DNA of 64,000 nucleotides from Maniola hyperantus (Eukaryota > Arthropoda > Insecta > Lepidoptera > Nymphalidae): assembly GCF_902806685.2 (NCBI RefSeq), contig NC_048541.1:15448662-15512661 (forward strand), in the 5' to 3' direction. Of this stretch, positions 1 through 10,489 are shown piece after piece. The translations under genes and the position numbers were made by a program. Within the stretch, counting starts at the first letter, position 1, and each line of letters starts with the position of its first letter. The notes under the pieces were generated by a model. The model was not told the origin of the DNA and ran no database searches. It saw only the letters and a program-made list of their open reading frames with translations.

Positions 1-248
1 GTACATGGCTAGCGTGGAATAGATTTATTTGCTTGTATTTTGTCCGATAAACGTATTTGGGAATTCGCGAAAATCATCATGTACAGTCGTCGGTCGAACA
101 AAGCAAACAAAACGCTGTGAATTATCTCATTTTCGGCACAATGCATTATTAAATTAACATTTGATATCGCTCGTGTCGCGGCCGTCGGACGAGTGGGATT
201 CTATGTGAGAATGATTGAATGAAAATACATTCACTTTATGCATATAAC

Positions 249-570
249 ATTTATGCATTTAAGCTGTGGTAGCCTAGTGGTTAGGACGTCCGCCTTCCAA
301 TCGGAGATCGGGGGTTCGATCCCGGGCACGCACCTCTAACTTTTCGGAGTTATGTGCGTTTTTAAGTAATTAAAATATCACTTGCTTCAACGGTGAAGGA
401 AAACATCGTGAGGAAACCTGCATGCCTGAGAGTTCTCCATAATGTTCTCAAAGGTGTGTGAAGTCTGCCAATCCGCACTTGGCCAGCGTGGTAGACTATG
501 GCCAAAACCCTTCTCACTCTGAGAGGAGACATGTGCTCTGTAGTGAGCCGGTGATGGGTTGATCATGATG
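249..570 (+). mobile_element. S1 SINE, full length, with TSD
   Basis: tRNA-derived SINE. The head carries an A-box-like TGGTAGCCTAGTGGTTA and a B box GGTTCGATCCC, and its anticodon-loop region (CTTCCAA) resembles tRNA-Gly(TCC). The unrelated body contains AAACATCGTGAGGAAACC, and the tail is ATGATG. The direct repeat ATGCATATAA lies at 238-247 and 571-580, a 10-bp TSD, so this is a discrete retroposition. It is a SINE head, not a functional tRNA gene. Confidence 0.88.
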
Positions 571-580
571 ATGCATATAA

Positions 581-775
581 CTAGCACAAGTTCGCGACTT
601 CGTCCGCGTGGTCTACACTCAAACCCCTATTTTACCCCTTTAGGGTGTGAATTTTCAACAATCCTTTCTTAGCGGATGATGATGATCTGTACGCCAAATT
701 TCAGCCTGAGTCCCGTAGTTTGAGCTGTGCGTTGATAGATCAGTCAGTCAGTCACCTTTTCCTTTTACATATAGA
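581..775 (-). mobile_element. H-B Helitron-like element
   Basis: Reads on the minus strand from TCTATATGTAAAAGG to the terminal hairpin (CGCG-GAC/GTC type) and CTAG, inserted between A and T. It directly abuts the right TSD of the S1 SINE. It contains the family's CTGACTGACTGATCTATCAA microsatellite-like stretch and no ORF. Confidence 0.82.
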
Positions 776-872
776 TTTGGGCTATGCATAGAGTTATGTT
801 GCATTGCAAAGACTTTTACTAGACTACTTGAAGGAAGGACAAACAAACAAACACTGTCGCATTATAATAATA

Positions 873-1340
873 CTAGCGACCCGCCCCGGCTTCGCATGGG
901 TGCAATGTAGATCGCCTCGGAAACTCTCAAATGAGAGGATTTTTTCCGACCTAATTCACATTATTCCAATTTCTCTACGGATCTCTAATTTTTTGAGAAT
1001 AAAATGTAGCTCATGGCTACTTGCTAATAATTTAGCTTTCTATAGGAAAAACAATTTTTAAAATCAGTTGAGTAGTTTTTGAGTTTATCCTACGTTTTTC
1101 TTATGATATTTGTTAATTTTCGATGGAAGCTTGATTTCTTCCGACATTTTGTTCAAATATCGTCATATTTCAACAAATTAACACAAACCAATATTAAACT
1201 ATACCTATAAACCTTCCTCTTGAATAACTCTATCTATTGGTGAAACCCGCATTGAAATCCGTTGCGTAGTTTAAAAGATCTACGCGTTCATACATACAGA
1301 CAGACAGCGGTAAGCAACTTTGTTTTATACTATGTAGAGA
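873..1340 (-). mobile_element. H-E Helitron-like element
   Basis: On the minus strand it begins TCTCTACATAGTATAAAAC and ends with a GC-rich hairpin (CCATGCGAAGCCGGGG) and CTAG. The plus-strand flanks are A at 872 and T at 1341, the Helitron A|T target rule. The 468-bp body has no coding capacity and differs from families A-D, but the terminal architecture is the same. Confidence 0.75.
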
Positions 1341-1741
1341 TTAGTGTAGATCATAGTAGGTATAACCCCACATACAAAGAATGAATTTGTAAAATTCAAT
1401 CATAGTAAATTTTACTCAATTCAGTAGTAAGTACTTAGATATAATATGTAGCAGTGTTCAGACAGTATCTTAAAGTCTCAGACGCCAGACACTACAATGT
1501 GATAATTTTATAGTATTTCATAGAATCCATATTTTTACAAATTGTCCGTCTCGGAATAGTTTGGAACGTCTGAGAGGTCTCCGGAGAGAGCTCTCATTCT
1601 GTTTCCAGCTCTCCGACAATTTCTCCGGCTTCGAATCCGGTAATGATCGTAATAAAGGGACGGGACGTATGAAAACGTACAAAATTACTTAGTCTAGGAG
1701 CCGGCGAACGTATTCTATAAAGGAGTAAGCATCGATATAAA
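1341..1741. other. AT-rich single-copy stretch
   Basis: No gene or recognised repeat seen. Confidence 0.4.
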
Positions 1742-2232
1742 TAGGTTTAGGTTTAAAGACGTTTATTCTCATAAAGACAAAGTCACTTACATGAGAACTT
1801 AATTCTAAGAATAAAGTTTACAAATATTCGCCATTTAGGTACCTACTCCTTCAATGCATTTGTCGAAGTGATTCGCATTACTCATAATGTGAGCAGCTAA
1901 TTCAGTTTTAAATGCATTGAATGAGTGTACATTTTTTATGTGTGCAGGTATTTGGTTATAAAGTTTTGCTCCTTCATAGGTAAGGGTTTTTCTGCCATAA
2001 TTTGTTCTAGTTTTGGGTAGGATAAGGTAACTGGCTCGACGAGTTTTAGTTTTAATTTTTGTGAATGTGATATTTGTGTGGATTGTTTTATTTATAGTTT
2101 TCCTAACAAAAATACATGTGTTGTATATATATAACTGATGAATGTTCATAATTTTGGTGTCGATGTAAAGTTTTTTAGTATGTGTTCGAAAGGGATATGT
2201 GAAAAGAATTTTTATTATTTTATTTTGATATT
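1742..2232 (-). mobile_element. LINE 3' fragment (Jockey/CR1-like C terminus)
   Basis: A minus-strand open frame at 1835-2149 encodes a region typical of the C-terminal end of Jockey/CR1-type reverse transcriptase ORF2: an R..Y.G...YN.IP..I....SFNAFK..L pattern (visible: TLTYEGAKLYNQIPAHIKN then FNAFKTELAAHI). The stop at 1835 is followed by an AT-rich 3' UTR to about 1742. No RT or endonuclease domain remains, so this is a 5'-truncated dead copy. The clade assignment is an inference from pattern only. Confidence 0.65.
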
Positions 2233-2235
2233 ATA

Positions 2236-2447
2236 AATGACAAGATATGCCGAAGCGAACAACATTTTTCACGGTTTTGGAACCAAATAAATCAGCGCCA
2301 CCTCTTAGATACTAATGAACGACTCGTTTGAAATCCAGACGTCACTGAGGTTGCATTGGTGCTAAACAAACATTTTAGAACTAATGAGTCGGTGCCATTT
2401 TGCTTGTTCAATGGCCCCTTCCTTACGAAGTAATATATAAGTCAATA
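2236..2447. repeat. GACAAGATAT...AAGTCAAT repeat
   Basis: An interspersed repeat running from ATGACAAGATAT to ACGAAGTAATATATAAGTCA. It shares CACTGAGGTTGCATTGGTGC and GAGTCGGTGCCATTTTG with a shorter copy at 46995-47133. No ORF; class unknown. Confidence 0.6.
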
Positions 2448-2515
2448 GGAGTAAGTAATTTATAAAGGCTCAAACATAGAATTAAGGTCAAAAAGGTTTG
2501 GAAATATAAAACTAA

Positions 2516-2728
2516 TCCATACTAATATTATAAATGCGAAAGTGTGTCTGTCTGTCTGCTAGCCTTTCACGGCCTATCCGTTCAACTGATTTTGACGAAA
2601 ATTGGTACAAATATAGCTTGCATCCCGGGGAAGGACATAGGCTACTTTTTATCCCGGAAAACCAGAGAGTTCCCACAGGATTTTTTAAAACCTAAATCTA
2701 CGCGAACGAAGTCGCGGGGATCATCTAG
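2516..2728 (+). mobile_element. H-A Helitron-like element, complete
   Basis: Starts TCCATACTAATATTATAAAT after an A and ends hairpin-ATCATCTAG before a T. The 213-bp body holds the GTCTGTCTGTCTG stretch and a GGCTACTTTTTATCCCGGAA block. It is a reference copy for the family in this window. Confidence 0.85.
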
Positions 2729-2741
2729 TAATCCATACATA

Positions 2742-2909
2742 CAGTCCGTGGCCAAAAGTGATGAACATCGTTCTTTAGAAGAAGACAGCAGATTTGTAAA
2801 ACACTGTCTCGGTCGTTGAGACCGACAAAGCGTCATATGGATATGAGTGACATGGACAACGCTCTACAAAGATGAAATGTCATTGTAAAGGCTGATGTTC
2901 ATCACTTTT
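2742..2909 (+). mobile_element. Tc1/mariner-like MITE, right end lost
   Basis: Follows a TA dinucleotide and starts CAGTCCGTGGCCAAAAGTG. The inverted counterpart GATGTTCATCACTTTT at 2894-2909 is cut off where an H-A fragment begins. A related inverted copy lies at 61071-61197. No transposase ORF. The assignment rests on the CAGT..GGCCAAAAGT TIR style and the TA target. Confidence 0.6.
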
Positions 2910-3061
2910 AATATTATAAATGCGAAAGTGTGTATGTCTGTCTGCTAGCTTTTCACGGTCCAACAGTTCAACCGATTTTGATGAAATTTGGTACAGAGTT
3001 AACTTACATTCCGAGGAAGGACATAGGCTACTTTTTATCCCAGAAAATTATAGAGTTTTAA
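2910..3061 (+). mobile_element. H-A Helitron-like fragment, 3' end missing
   Basis: Begins at AATATTATAAATGCGAAAG and runs through the CTAGCTTTTCACGG and TTTTTATCCCAGAAAAT blocks. It stops before the hairpin. Confidence 0.75.
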
Positions 3062-3464
3062 ACAAGTATGTCCAAAGATTTAATTTATAAAAAAACAGAT
3101 AATTACTACTTTAAAACACTTATAGAACGGATAATCTGAAAAAATATAAAATTGTGATTTGAGAAAGAAAATTATTAACTTATTAAGTAATCGAGTATGT
3201 AACGGTACCATACGCACAGAAAATAAAAATTGGTTTAGGTGGTTGGCTCACATTATTATACAATTTCAACACATTCAATAAAAAGTTCACCATCTCTTAG
3301 CATATCTAGTCGGGATTTGATTTGTAATTGCACACGTTAGGTTTCAACACAAAGGTCTTTAATTCCGACTTTCGCGTCGAGTCGAGGGTGGAATTCGGAA
3401 AAATGTCCGACCAATGATCACAGGTTTAATTGAAGAGTTTCCCGTCACAAAAGGAATTCATGTG
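3062..3464. other. AT-rich unassigned sequence
   Basis: No gene or repeat recognised. Confidence 0.4.
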
Positions 3465-4063
3465 GAGTCGTTCTTTTGGATTTCACTACTCATTCGTCTT
3501 TACGGCGTCACACTAAAAAAAAACAATTAGATAAAGGTAATAGCTGTAGATTTGCAGACACACTGTGCACCAATAAATATATTATGTCACTAGCTCATTC
3601 CCGCGACTTCATCCGCGTGGACTACATAAATTTTAAACCCCTATTTCCCCCCTTAGGAGTAAAATTTTCAAAAATCCTTTCTTATCGGATGCCTACGTCA
3701 CAATAGCTATCTGCATGCCAAATTTCAGCCCGATCCGTCCAGTATTTTGCGCTGTGCGTTTATAGATCAGTCAGTCAGTCAGACCTTTTTCTTTTATATA
3801 TTTAGATAAGCTACCATACAAAACAAATTTTCACGGACTCGGATCGGATGAGTGCTTTTAGGGTAAAATAGGGGTTTAAAGTTCGTGTAGTCCACGCGGA
3901 CGAAGTCGCGGGAATGAGCTAGTGACATAATATATTTGTTGGTGCGTATACAGTTTTTTAAAACAGTGTGTCTGCAAATCTACAGATATTTACCTTTATC
4001 TAATTGTTTTTTAGTGTGACGCCGTAAAGACGAATGAGTAGTGAAATCCAAAAGAACGACTCT
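3465..4063. repeat. Imperfect inverted duplication, ~190-bp arms
   Basis: The left arm (3465-3651) and the right arm (3861-4063) are reverse complements with small indels. Both start from GAGTCGTTCTTTTGG (read inward) and include a poly-A tract, GTAGATTTGCAGACACACTG and the CTAG end of an H-B element. The left arm's H-B copy is complete (3590-3806). The right arm's copy is cut at GGGTAAAATAGGGG. Confidence 0.8.
3590..3806 (-). mobile_element. H-B Helitron-like element
   Basis: A complete copy inside the left arm of the inverted duplication. It has the 3' hairpin and CTAG at the left and the 5' TCTAAATATATAAAAG end at the right, followed by T. Confidence 0.82.
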
Positions 4064-4076
4064 ATCTATATCTATA

Positions 4077-4511
4077 TAGACTCTATATATATATAGATAT
4101 ATCTAGAAGCTAGGCTGAATATCAAAGAAGAAATGACGACTGATTGACTGACACTGTTTTACCTGTCCTGTAAAAATCCAAAAGCTTTGCAAACATTAAC
4201 TGTTTGTTGAAAATGCAAATTCTGCGTTATTACAATGTACATTTCGCTGTTCTATAGTTAAATAAAAAATATACTCAACGATTGATGTATGACCCGATGT
4301 ATGCTTGATGTTTTGTTGTTACATACCTGCAACAATAAAAAAATTAATTAAGTATTGTTTCGACACTTTCAATGTTTATGAATTTTCTGTTTTACAACAA
4401 AAATTTATTACTAACTTTTCACTTCAGTTGTGAGTGAAATTGTAAAGCTTTTCAGTAGTAGAATAATAGTAATAACTTCATAGTTCCCTTTATACTTTTT
4501 TTTCTCTTTTT
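4077..4511. other. Unassigned AT-rich stretch
   Basis: Contains TATA-type simple sequence at 4065-4110. Otherwise no recognised feature. Confidence 0.4.
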
Positions 4512-5378
4512 AGGGTTCCGTACCTCAAAAGGAAAAACGGAACCCTTATAGGATCACTTTGTTGTCTGTCTGTCTGTCTGTCAAGAAACCTACAGGGTAC
4601 TTCCCGTTGACCTAGAATCATGAAATTTGGCAGGTAGGTAGATCTTATAGCTGACATTTGGGGAAAAATCTGAAAACCGTGAATTTAGGGTTAGATCACA
4701 CCAATCCAATCCAATCCATCAGCCTGTTTGCGTCCACTGCTGGACATAGGCCTTTCCAAGAGCGCGCCACCAAACACGGTCCTCCGCCTTCCTCATCCAA
4801 CCGCTCCCCACCACCTTCGTAATCGGGAATAGCAGGGCTGCCGGGAACTGGGGGCCTTTGTCTGTTGGCGCTGCTCATTAGAAGTAATGCCCATACTGAC
4901 CACGCTGGGCAGGCGGGGTGGTCAGCGCAGGGCTGTAGGCTATTTCGCACCAGTGACGCTGCTGCCCGTCTCTGGTCTGTATTATTTAAAGCCAAGTCAT
5001 ATGGAATGGTTATCCCACCATTCTTCGGTCGTCATATCCTCGTCCGCTGATTCGCAGAGGGCACCACGTGCAGGTGAGGTTGACATTTGGGGTGCTAAGA
5101 TGTTAGCGCACCCCCTTACCCCCTTACCCTTAGATCACACAAAATAAATTATATTGTGGTCATGAACTAATAATTAGTATTTTCAACTTTCGAAGTGAGA
5201 TAACTATATCAAGTGGGGTATCATATGAAAGGTCTTCACCTGTACATTCTAAAACAGATTTTTATTTATTTTTATGCATCATAGTTTTTGAATTATCGTG
5301 CAAAATATCGAAAAAATACGACTGTAGTACGGAACCCTCATTGCGCGAGCCTGACTCGCACTTGATCGCCTTTTTTTC
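4512..5378 (+). mobile_element. GGTTCCGTA repeat, split by a retroposon
   Basis: The left part (4512-4701) opens with an AGGGTTCCGT...ACGGAACCCT hairpin and a GTCTGTCTGTC stretch. The right part resumes after 5141 and ends GCGAGCCTGACTCGCACTTG plus a T run. The two halves join to one about 440-bp unit matching the copies at 33-36 kb once 4702-5129 and one TSD are removed. No ORF. Confidence 0.85.
4702..5129 (-). mobile_element. Retroposon with RTE-like 3' end, nested
   Basis: A 428-bp insertion flanked by TTAGATCACAC at 4691-4701 and 5130-5140 (11-bp TSD). On the minus strand its 3' end reads GGCCTATGTCCAGCAGTGGA and then a GGATT repeat tail, the same end used by RTE-like LINEs here. Minus-strand ORF 4696-4995 spans most of it but ends in that tail and has no recognised domain. 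It could be a SINE borrowing an RTE 3' end or a 5'-truncated LINE. Confidence 0.75.
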
Positions 5379-5898
5379 CTAGAATGTGTTTTAAAAGTCT
5401 AATTTGACGATTCGAAAGTAGGTACTTGTAAAAGTTTAATAAAATAAAAAATACTTTTATTTATTTATTTAATAGGACACCCTTCTACTGTTTTTTTTTA
5501 AATTATGGACTAGTTTTCGAGTGCAATCAGACGTGGTGGCAAGTGATGATGCAGCCTAAGATGGAGCGCGCTTGCCTAGAAGATGCCTATTCACTCTTGA
5601 CTTAAAGTCGACTGTTTAAATTTGGCCGTTGTTGGAAAGTAATCGGCTAAAATATATAAATATAAGCAAGAATATAAGCTTTACATAAACGTATTTTAGT
5701 AGTTTTAAGACAAAGGACGCTTTTGTTGACTTAATAAAACTCAGCTAGCGCCCTAAGAGGTCGTAAAATCTCTATTTTACGGGCGAAACGATTAGCCAAA
5801 AATAAACTGTTGTAAAACTCAAGCAAGCATAAAAACTTTCAGCGTGCCGTCTGAATTTTTAGTGTTCAATGCACGATGTTGTATGAAAATTTATTTCA
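5379..5898. other. Unassigned AT-rich stretch
   Basis: No supported gene or repeat. Confidence 0.35.
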
Positions 5899-5941
5899 TC
5901 CATGCTAATATTATAAATGCTAAAGTGTGTCTGTCTGTCGG
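5899..5941 (+). mobile_element. H-A 5' fragment
   Basis: TCCATGCTAATATTATAAAT with the first GTCTGTCTG units. It ends in a G run. Confidence 0.65.
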
Positions 5942-6008
5942 GGGGGGATGCAGCACAGTTTAATAATATGAATAAGATCATTACATCACAATACAATAAT
6001 TAAAATTA

Positions 6009-6316
6009 CACTACGTCCGCGTGAATTTAGGTTTATTAAAAATCCCGTGGGAACTCTTCGACTTTGCGGGACCAAAATTAGCCTATGTCGTTCGCTAGGA
6101 TTCAAACAAGATTTATAGTAATCTCTGTTCGTCAAAATCGGTTAAATTGATGGGCCGTGGAAAACAGACAGACACACAGACGGACAGATAGACACTTCCA
6201 AATTTTATACTACTTCATCCGCGTGGTTTTTTAAATCTCGCCGAAAGTATTATAACTTTTCTCAAAATCGGTAAATTGACGGGCTGTGAAAAGCTAGCAG
6301 ACAGACAGACATATTT
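6009..6316 (-). mobile_element. Two decayed H-A copies in tandem
   Basis: About 6009-6198 and 6208-6316 both read on the minus strand and keep the CAGACAGACA block, the CCGTGGAAAA/CTGTGAAAAG block and part of the 3' hairpin (CGTCCGCGTG, CATCCGCGTG). The CTAG ends are lost in both. Confidence 0.65.
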
Positions 6317-6339
6317 TCAAATTCGAAAGAATGTAAAAA

Positions 6340-6435
6340 TAAATAGTGGTAAATTAAAACTACCCGACGATTCCAAAGCGCTTGTCAAAAGTCTACTTGA
6401 ATAAAAACATATTCTATTCTATTATATTCTATAAG
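6340..6435 (+). mobile_element. Retroelement 3' tail, (ATTCT)n
   Basis: Ends GTCTACTTGAATAAAAACAT then ATTCTATTCTATTATATTCT. It matches the opposite-strand copy at 7555-7720. Only the 3' end survives. Confidence 0.6.
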
Positions 6436-6721
6436 TACGTACTCTATACTTCTACACTACTGTACTAAATAGATGTGGAAAAATAAGTACATAAGACTAA
6501 AATCACGCCAGCTTTTTCCACAGAAAGCTCGTAAAAAATATGGCACTGCTTTTAGTTCTTTCAATTTAGTTTTACTTTTGCGTACAGCTGAATTACTACA
6601 CTAGCTCAAAGTTGAGTAGGAAATGCGCAAAAAGCTAAAAGATTTGATGTGAAGCGCATGCAAAACGTGAAATGTTTATTCTCTAAGCTGGACACCTAAT
6701 GTAAGTAGGGCAGTCGGTATG

Positions 6722-7247
6722 CTTAGTATGAGATTTTATATTTCACCACAGTTCACGACAGTTATGAAAGTTGTAAAAGACTAGATATGCTCTAAAACGA
6801 CTCAATCTTTGATTTGACATATCGTCGATTCAGGATCAAACTGAGAGTTTCCTCACACTAGTTCACTCTGAGAAAATTTGAGCATCAAGAGACTCAGCGT
6901 CTCAAAGTTAAATGAATCATGGACAGACATCCAAAATCAAAAATTCAGTACCACCGATTTTAATTTAAAAAGGTTTCCACTTTGAGCCCTGGCTGTAGAT
7001 TTAGATGAATTTGAGCTTTAAACCAGAAAGCAAGTTAATACAAATGCGTCAACTGCAAATCGGACTTGCACACAAATACAGCCCGCTGACAGACAGACGG
7101 ACGGACAGCGAAGACTTAGTAACAGGGTCCCGTTTGCACCCTTCGGGAGTTAACCTTCATAATGAGCGTGTTATTTTGCGTGAACGTTGAAGTCTTTCGA
7201 CGCTCGATTTGCATCAACGTCGGTGAGATATACTACCTCATACTAAG
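6722..7247. mobile_element. CTTAGTATGAG TIR element
   Basis: Bounded by CTTAGTATGAG at 6722-6732 and its exact complement at 7237-7247, with further subterminal inverted similarity. It shares an internal block (TTTGAGCTTTAAA..) with 43953-44235 and its termini with 46298-46798. A GGTTCCGTA-type fragment (CAGACAGACGGACGGACAGC) sits inside near 7060-7150. Non-coding. Confidence 0.65.
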
Positions 7248-7554
7248 GACAGTGGCCTGAATAAATTACTATGCTGCAGCAATCCTGTTAGGCTGAGCAC
7301 ACACTGGGCTTGTGACGGGGCTGTTAGCTGAAAAATGCGTAGATGGAAGAATAATGAAAATACGAGTTGGCGGATGGGCTCTAGTAACTAGAAAGGATTA
7401 AGTGGCTTATAATAAATTTTCAGAAGACATATTATATTGGAGATATCTCTCAACAAGTTCAAAGTTTTCATAAAACGTAAACTCATTGAAAAATCCTATT
7501 ACAATGTAAAGGATTATACAAATAATAAAAAAGCTTGGGAATGAGTTTGTGTTA

Positions 7555-7720
7555 GTTCTAATAGAATAGAATAGAATAGAATTTATTTTATTCAAGTAGA
7601 CTTATTACAAGTGCTTTTGAATCGTTAACTAGTTTAATTTAGCACTGGTTCGGAATGCCGTTCCTACCGAGAAGAACCAGCAAGAAACTCGGCGGAATAA
7701 GTTTAAGTGATAATGTAAAG
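7555..7720 (-). mobile_element. Retroelement 3' tail, (AGAAT)n
   Basis: Opens with AGAATAGAATAGAAT and continues TTATTTTATTCAAGTAGACT. The body includes CCTACCGAGAAGAACCAGC, which I recognise as an abundant lepidopteran retroelement 3' UTR. No coding part remains. Confidence 0.6.
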
Positions 7721-8465
7721 TGGTGATAATAAAAAGAATACCCGGCTGAGTTTGTTGTGCGCGCTCGGGCGCGTTTGGAACTCTCGTAGCTTTAGTTTAA
7801 AGGTCTGTACGCACCTAAGCTGCGCTGCGCGTCACTACACGTCGCGGCACAGAGCGTCAAAATATTATTTCTATCACTTTGTATGGCGCATATCGCACTA
7901 GAGCGGCGCTGCTCAGCGCTTCACCGCGCGTCGCGGCTGGGAGAATATTGTGAAGCGCAGCGAAGCGACGCGCGGTGCAGCGACGCTAGTGCGACATACC
8001 CAGCGGCGTACGTCGTGTCGCTTCAAATGCGTACGGCGCTCGGATAAGATACACGCGCATCGAGTTATTTAATGTATAGGCGTGATAGACCTCAAAATAA
8101 ATAACGTAGTTTTAATTTTTGGCACATGACGGGCTCTTAAAAGTATATCCTCAAAATTCCCAACCCCTAGAATGTCGGCTTCCACCCTTTGCAATGTCGC
8201 TCATCTTGCGACGTTGTTGTTCGTACGCGATCAGGCATAGAAGTGACGCGCAAGTGACGCGAGCTGCCGCGTACTGCAGTTGTAGTGCGGTAGGTGCCGT
8301 GAGCGGCCTGAAGTGACGCGCCCTGCAGTCGGACTGAAGCGACGCGCAGCGCAGCTCAGGTGCGTACAGATCTTTAAGTTCGCGTAATAATTATCACCAC
8401 TTATACCTATCTTCCAAATCCAACAACCGACCATCAAAAAGTATAAATAATTTATTGTTTCAAGA
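7721..8465 (+). mobile_element. CCCGGCTGAGTTTGTTG repeat, split by a TTAA MITE
   Basis: Homologous to 56962-57178 and 12063-12155. Left part 7721-7800; the right part resumes after 8377 at GTTCGCGTAATAATTATCAC. The uninterrupted copy at 57 kb ends in a GACTTT tail, so I read this as a LINE or SINE 3' end. Short inverted ends (GTGGTGATAAT / ATTATCACCAC) are also visible, leaving the class uncertain. Confidence 0.65.
7801..8373. mobile_element. GC-rich MITE with TTAA target duplication
   Basis: Flanked by TTAA at 7797-7800 and 8374-8377. The uninterrupted relative at 57 kb reads straight through, confirming the insertion. TIRs of about 34 bp start AGGTCTGTACGCACCT and end AGGTGCGTACAGATCT, with two mismatches. 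The subterminal regions are packed with GACGCG/GTGACGCG motifs. No transposase. A TTAA TSD is the hallmark of piggyBac-type transposition, but the TIR does not look like the usual piggyBac CCC terminus. Confidence 0.85.
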
Positions 8466-8474
8466 GATAGGTGA

Positions 8475-8727
8475 TTGTGTAAGGAGATTGCAGTCAAGGG
8501 CTAACTTTAATGATTTTTTTATTATTTAGATACAAGTTAGCCCTTGACTGCAATCTCACGTGATGGTAAGTGACGATGCACTCTAAGGTGGGAGCGGGCT
8601 AACCTGGAAGGAGTGTGGCAGTTTTTATAAAACCCGTACACCTTTGGTTTCTACACGGCATCGTACAGGAACGCTAAATCGCTTGGCGACACGGCTTTGC
8701 CGGTAGGGTGGTAACTATTTATGAATA
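8475..8727. mobile_element. S2 SINE, rearranged with snapback 3' end
   Basis: Most of the copy reads on the minus strand (GGTATGGCAG-like block, CGCTAAATCGCTTGGCGACA, GCCGGTAGGGTGG). It is preceded by a plus-strand copy of the terminal 24 bp, giving a perfect inverted repeat at 8484-8507 and 8534-8557. Confidence 0.75.
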
Positions 8728-9267
8728 TTTGCCGATATTTCGACTCAGTTGCATGAGTTATGGTTACGACGCCGACGGGATCAGTCGTATCAGAAAATTC
8801 CCTTTTTAAGCAAACCTATTGAAAATACTTGCAAGGAAAATAAACAGATCCTAACCGCATTCCTATATTTGCCTTCTCATGCATTTAAACTTCTAAAGGA
8901 TGAAGGAAAGCGGTTCTCAAAGCCGTACCGTGCGTCGTACAGTAAAGGTTATACAGGGTGTACCGTGTTTATGGAATGGAATACAAACATTTCATAGTGT
9001 CTCGGAGGTTCACCTCATTCTTATTATGTTAGCGAGTGAGGATTTTCACGACAGCGTACCACGTTGCATTATTTATTGGGCAATGCCATTGATATACTCA
9101 ACACAATATACACAGTAAACCTAAAACCCACAGTGAACCTACCTAATTAATAGAGAATAATGGGTGCTAGAATTGAATAGTATTTAACTCTGTACCTCGT
9201 CCATACTACGACTATTTTGTAATTTACATACTATTGACTGGGAATTAGCTAGTATAGATATTCAAAA
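8728..9267. other. Unassigned stretch
   Basis: No recognised protein or repeat; the open frames across 8749-9118 show no family motif. Confidence 0.35.
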
Positions 9268-9511
9268 CTAGCTGATGCCCACGACTTCATCCGCGTGGAA
9301 TTAGAATTTTAAAAATCCCATGGGAACGCTTTGATTTTCTGGGATAAAAAGTAGCCTATGTCACTCTCCAGGTCTTTATCCCATTTAAAAAATCACGTCA
9401 ATCCGTTGCACCGTTGCGACGTGATTAAAGGACAAACCAAATAACCAACAAACCAATAAACCAACAAACAAACACACTTTCGCATTTATAATAAGGGTAG
9501 GTACCTACTGA
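9268..9511 (-). mobile_element. H-D Helitron-like element
   Basis: Minus strand, from TCAGTAGGTACCTACCC through the GTTTGTTGGTTTG stretch, a GACGTGATT block and the CCACGCGGATGAAG hairpin to CTAG. The flanks are A and T. Confidence 0.82.
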
Positions 9512-9524
9512 TAGAATCAACATA

Positions 9525-9744
9525 TCTAAATATATAAAAGGAAAAGGTGACTGACTGACTGACTGATCTATCAACGCACAGCTCAAACTACTGGACGGAT
9601 CGGGCTGAAATTTGGCATGCAGATAGCTATTATGACGTAGGCATCCGCTAAGAAAGGATTTTTGAAAATTCAACTCCTAAGGGGGTGAAATAGGGGTTTG
9701 AAATTTGTGTAGTCCACGCGGACGAAGTCGCGAGCATAAGCTAG
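9525..9744 (+). mobile_element. H-B Helitron-like element, complete
   Basis: Starts TCTAAATATATAAAAGGAAA after A and ends hairpin-GAGCATAAGCTAG before T. It lies 13 bp from the oppositely oriented H-D element. Confidence 0.88.
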
Positions 9745-10489
9745 TTTACGACATAAGAAACGTCACGAACTCCAAAATAAATTGGTAACGAAATTAGAAT
9801 TCCGAAAATTTTTAAACTTCATAATAATAGGTGCCTATTGATATTGATTTCAGGTAGGTATGCTAACTTGGAGTTCTTGTGAAATGTCAAGACTCTAAGG
9901 CGAACGTTCGTTGACTTCAGGCCTAAGATATTGTCCAATTGAGACAGAAACCTGTCTCGTTTTAACTGAGTCTTATGTCTGAGTAAAATATACGCTTTGT
10001 AGATCTCATAGGTCCATGCACCGTCGTTTCCTAGAACAAATTTTCCTGAAGGATTATTACCTCATTAGTAATAACAAATTCAAAATTGTGTATTACTGTA
10101 TCCTTGTTTTTTCGTATGTCAATGTCCAAAACTTTATATTTCCACAACATAACCTAACAGATGTTTGGTTCACCTGTGGACGAACTACAACATCCATTTT
10201 CAAAGTATAACATACTCTATTTATTTGTCATTAGAACTTATTTTCCATTGTGGGAGTGTAGTCGGTATATTTTTGTTTTCATAGCTATATAATCGTCGTT
10301 CGAAGTAATTTTCGTAGCCTGATTGTGTCCTGTTAAATGTTTTATTCAAATCCGAAGCTGTTCATATACAGCGAAATAGATTATTCTGCCGTCTGTCTGT
10401 CGGAATAAAAGGCTGGTGGTATTTGACCAATTTTGTGTAGATATCCGGCTAAATTTAAAGTTAAAGTGGTGTTCCTATCATAGTCGTCG
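9745..10489. other. Unassigned AT-rich stretch
   Basis: No repeat or gene supported. Confidence 0.35.

Noticed and set aside
262..335. tRNA-Gly gene
   Set aside because: A and B boxes are present, but it continues into the S1 body and is flanked by a TSD.
4696..4995. Minus-strand 99-codon ORF as a host protein
   Set aside because: Lies inside a TSD-bounded retroposon and ends in its 3' repeat tail.
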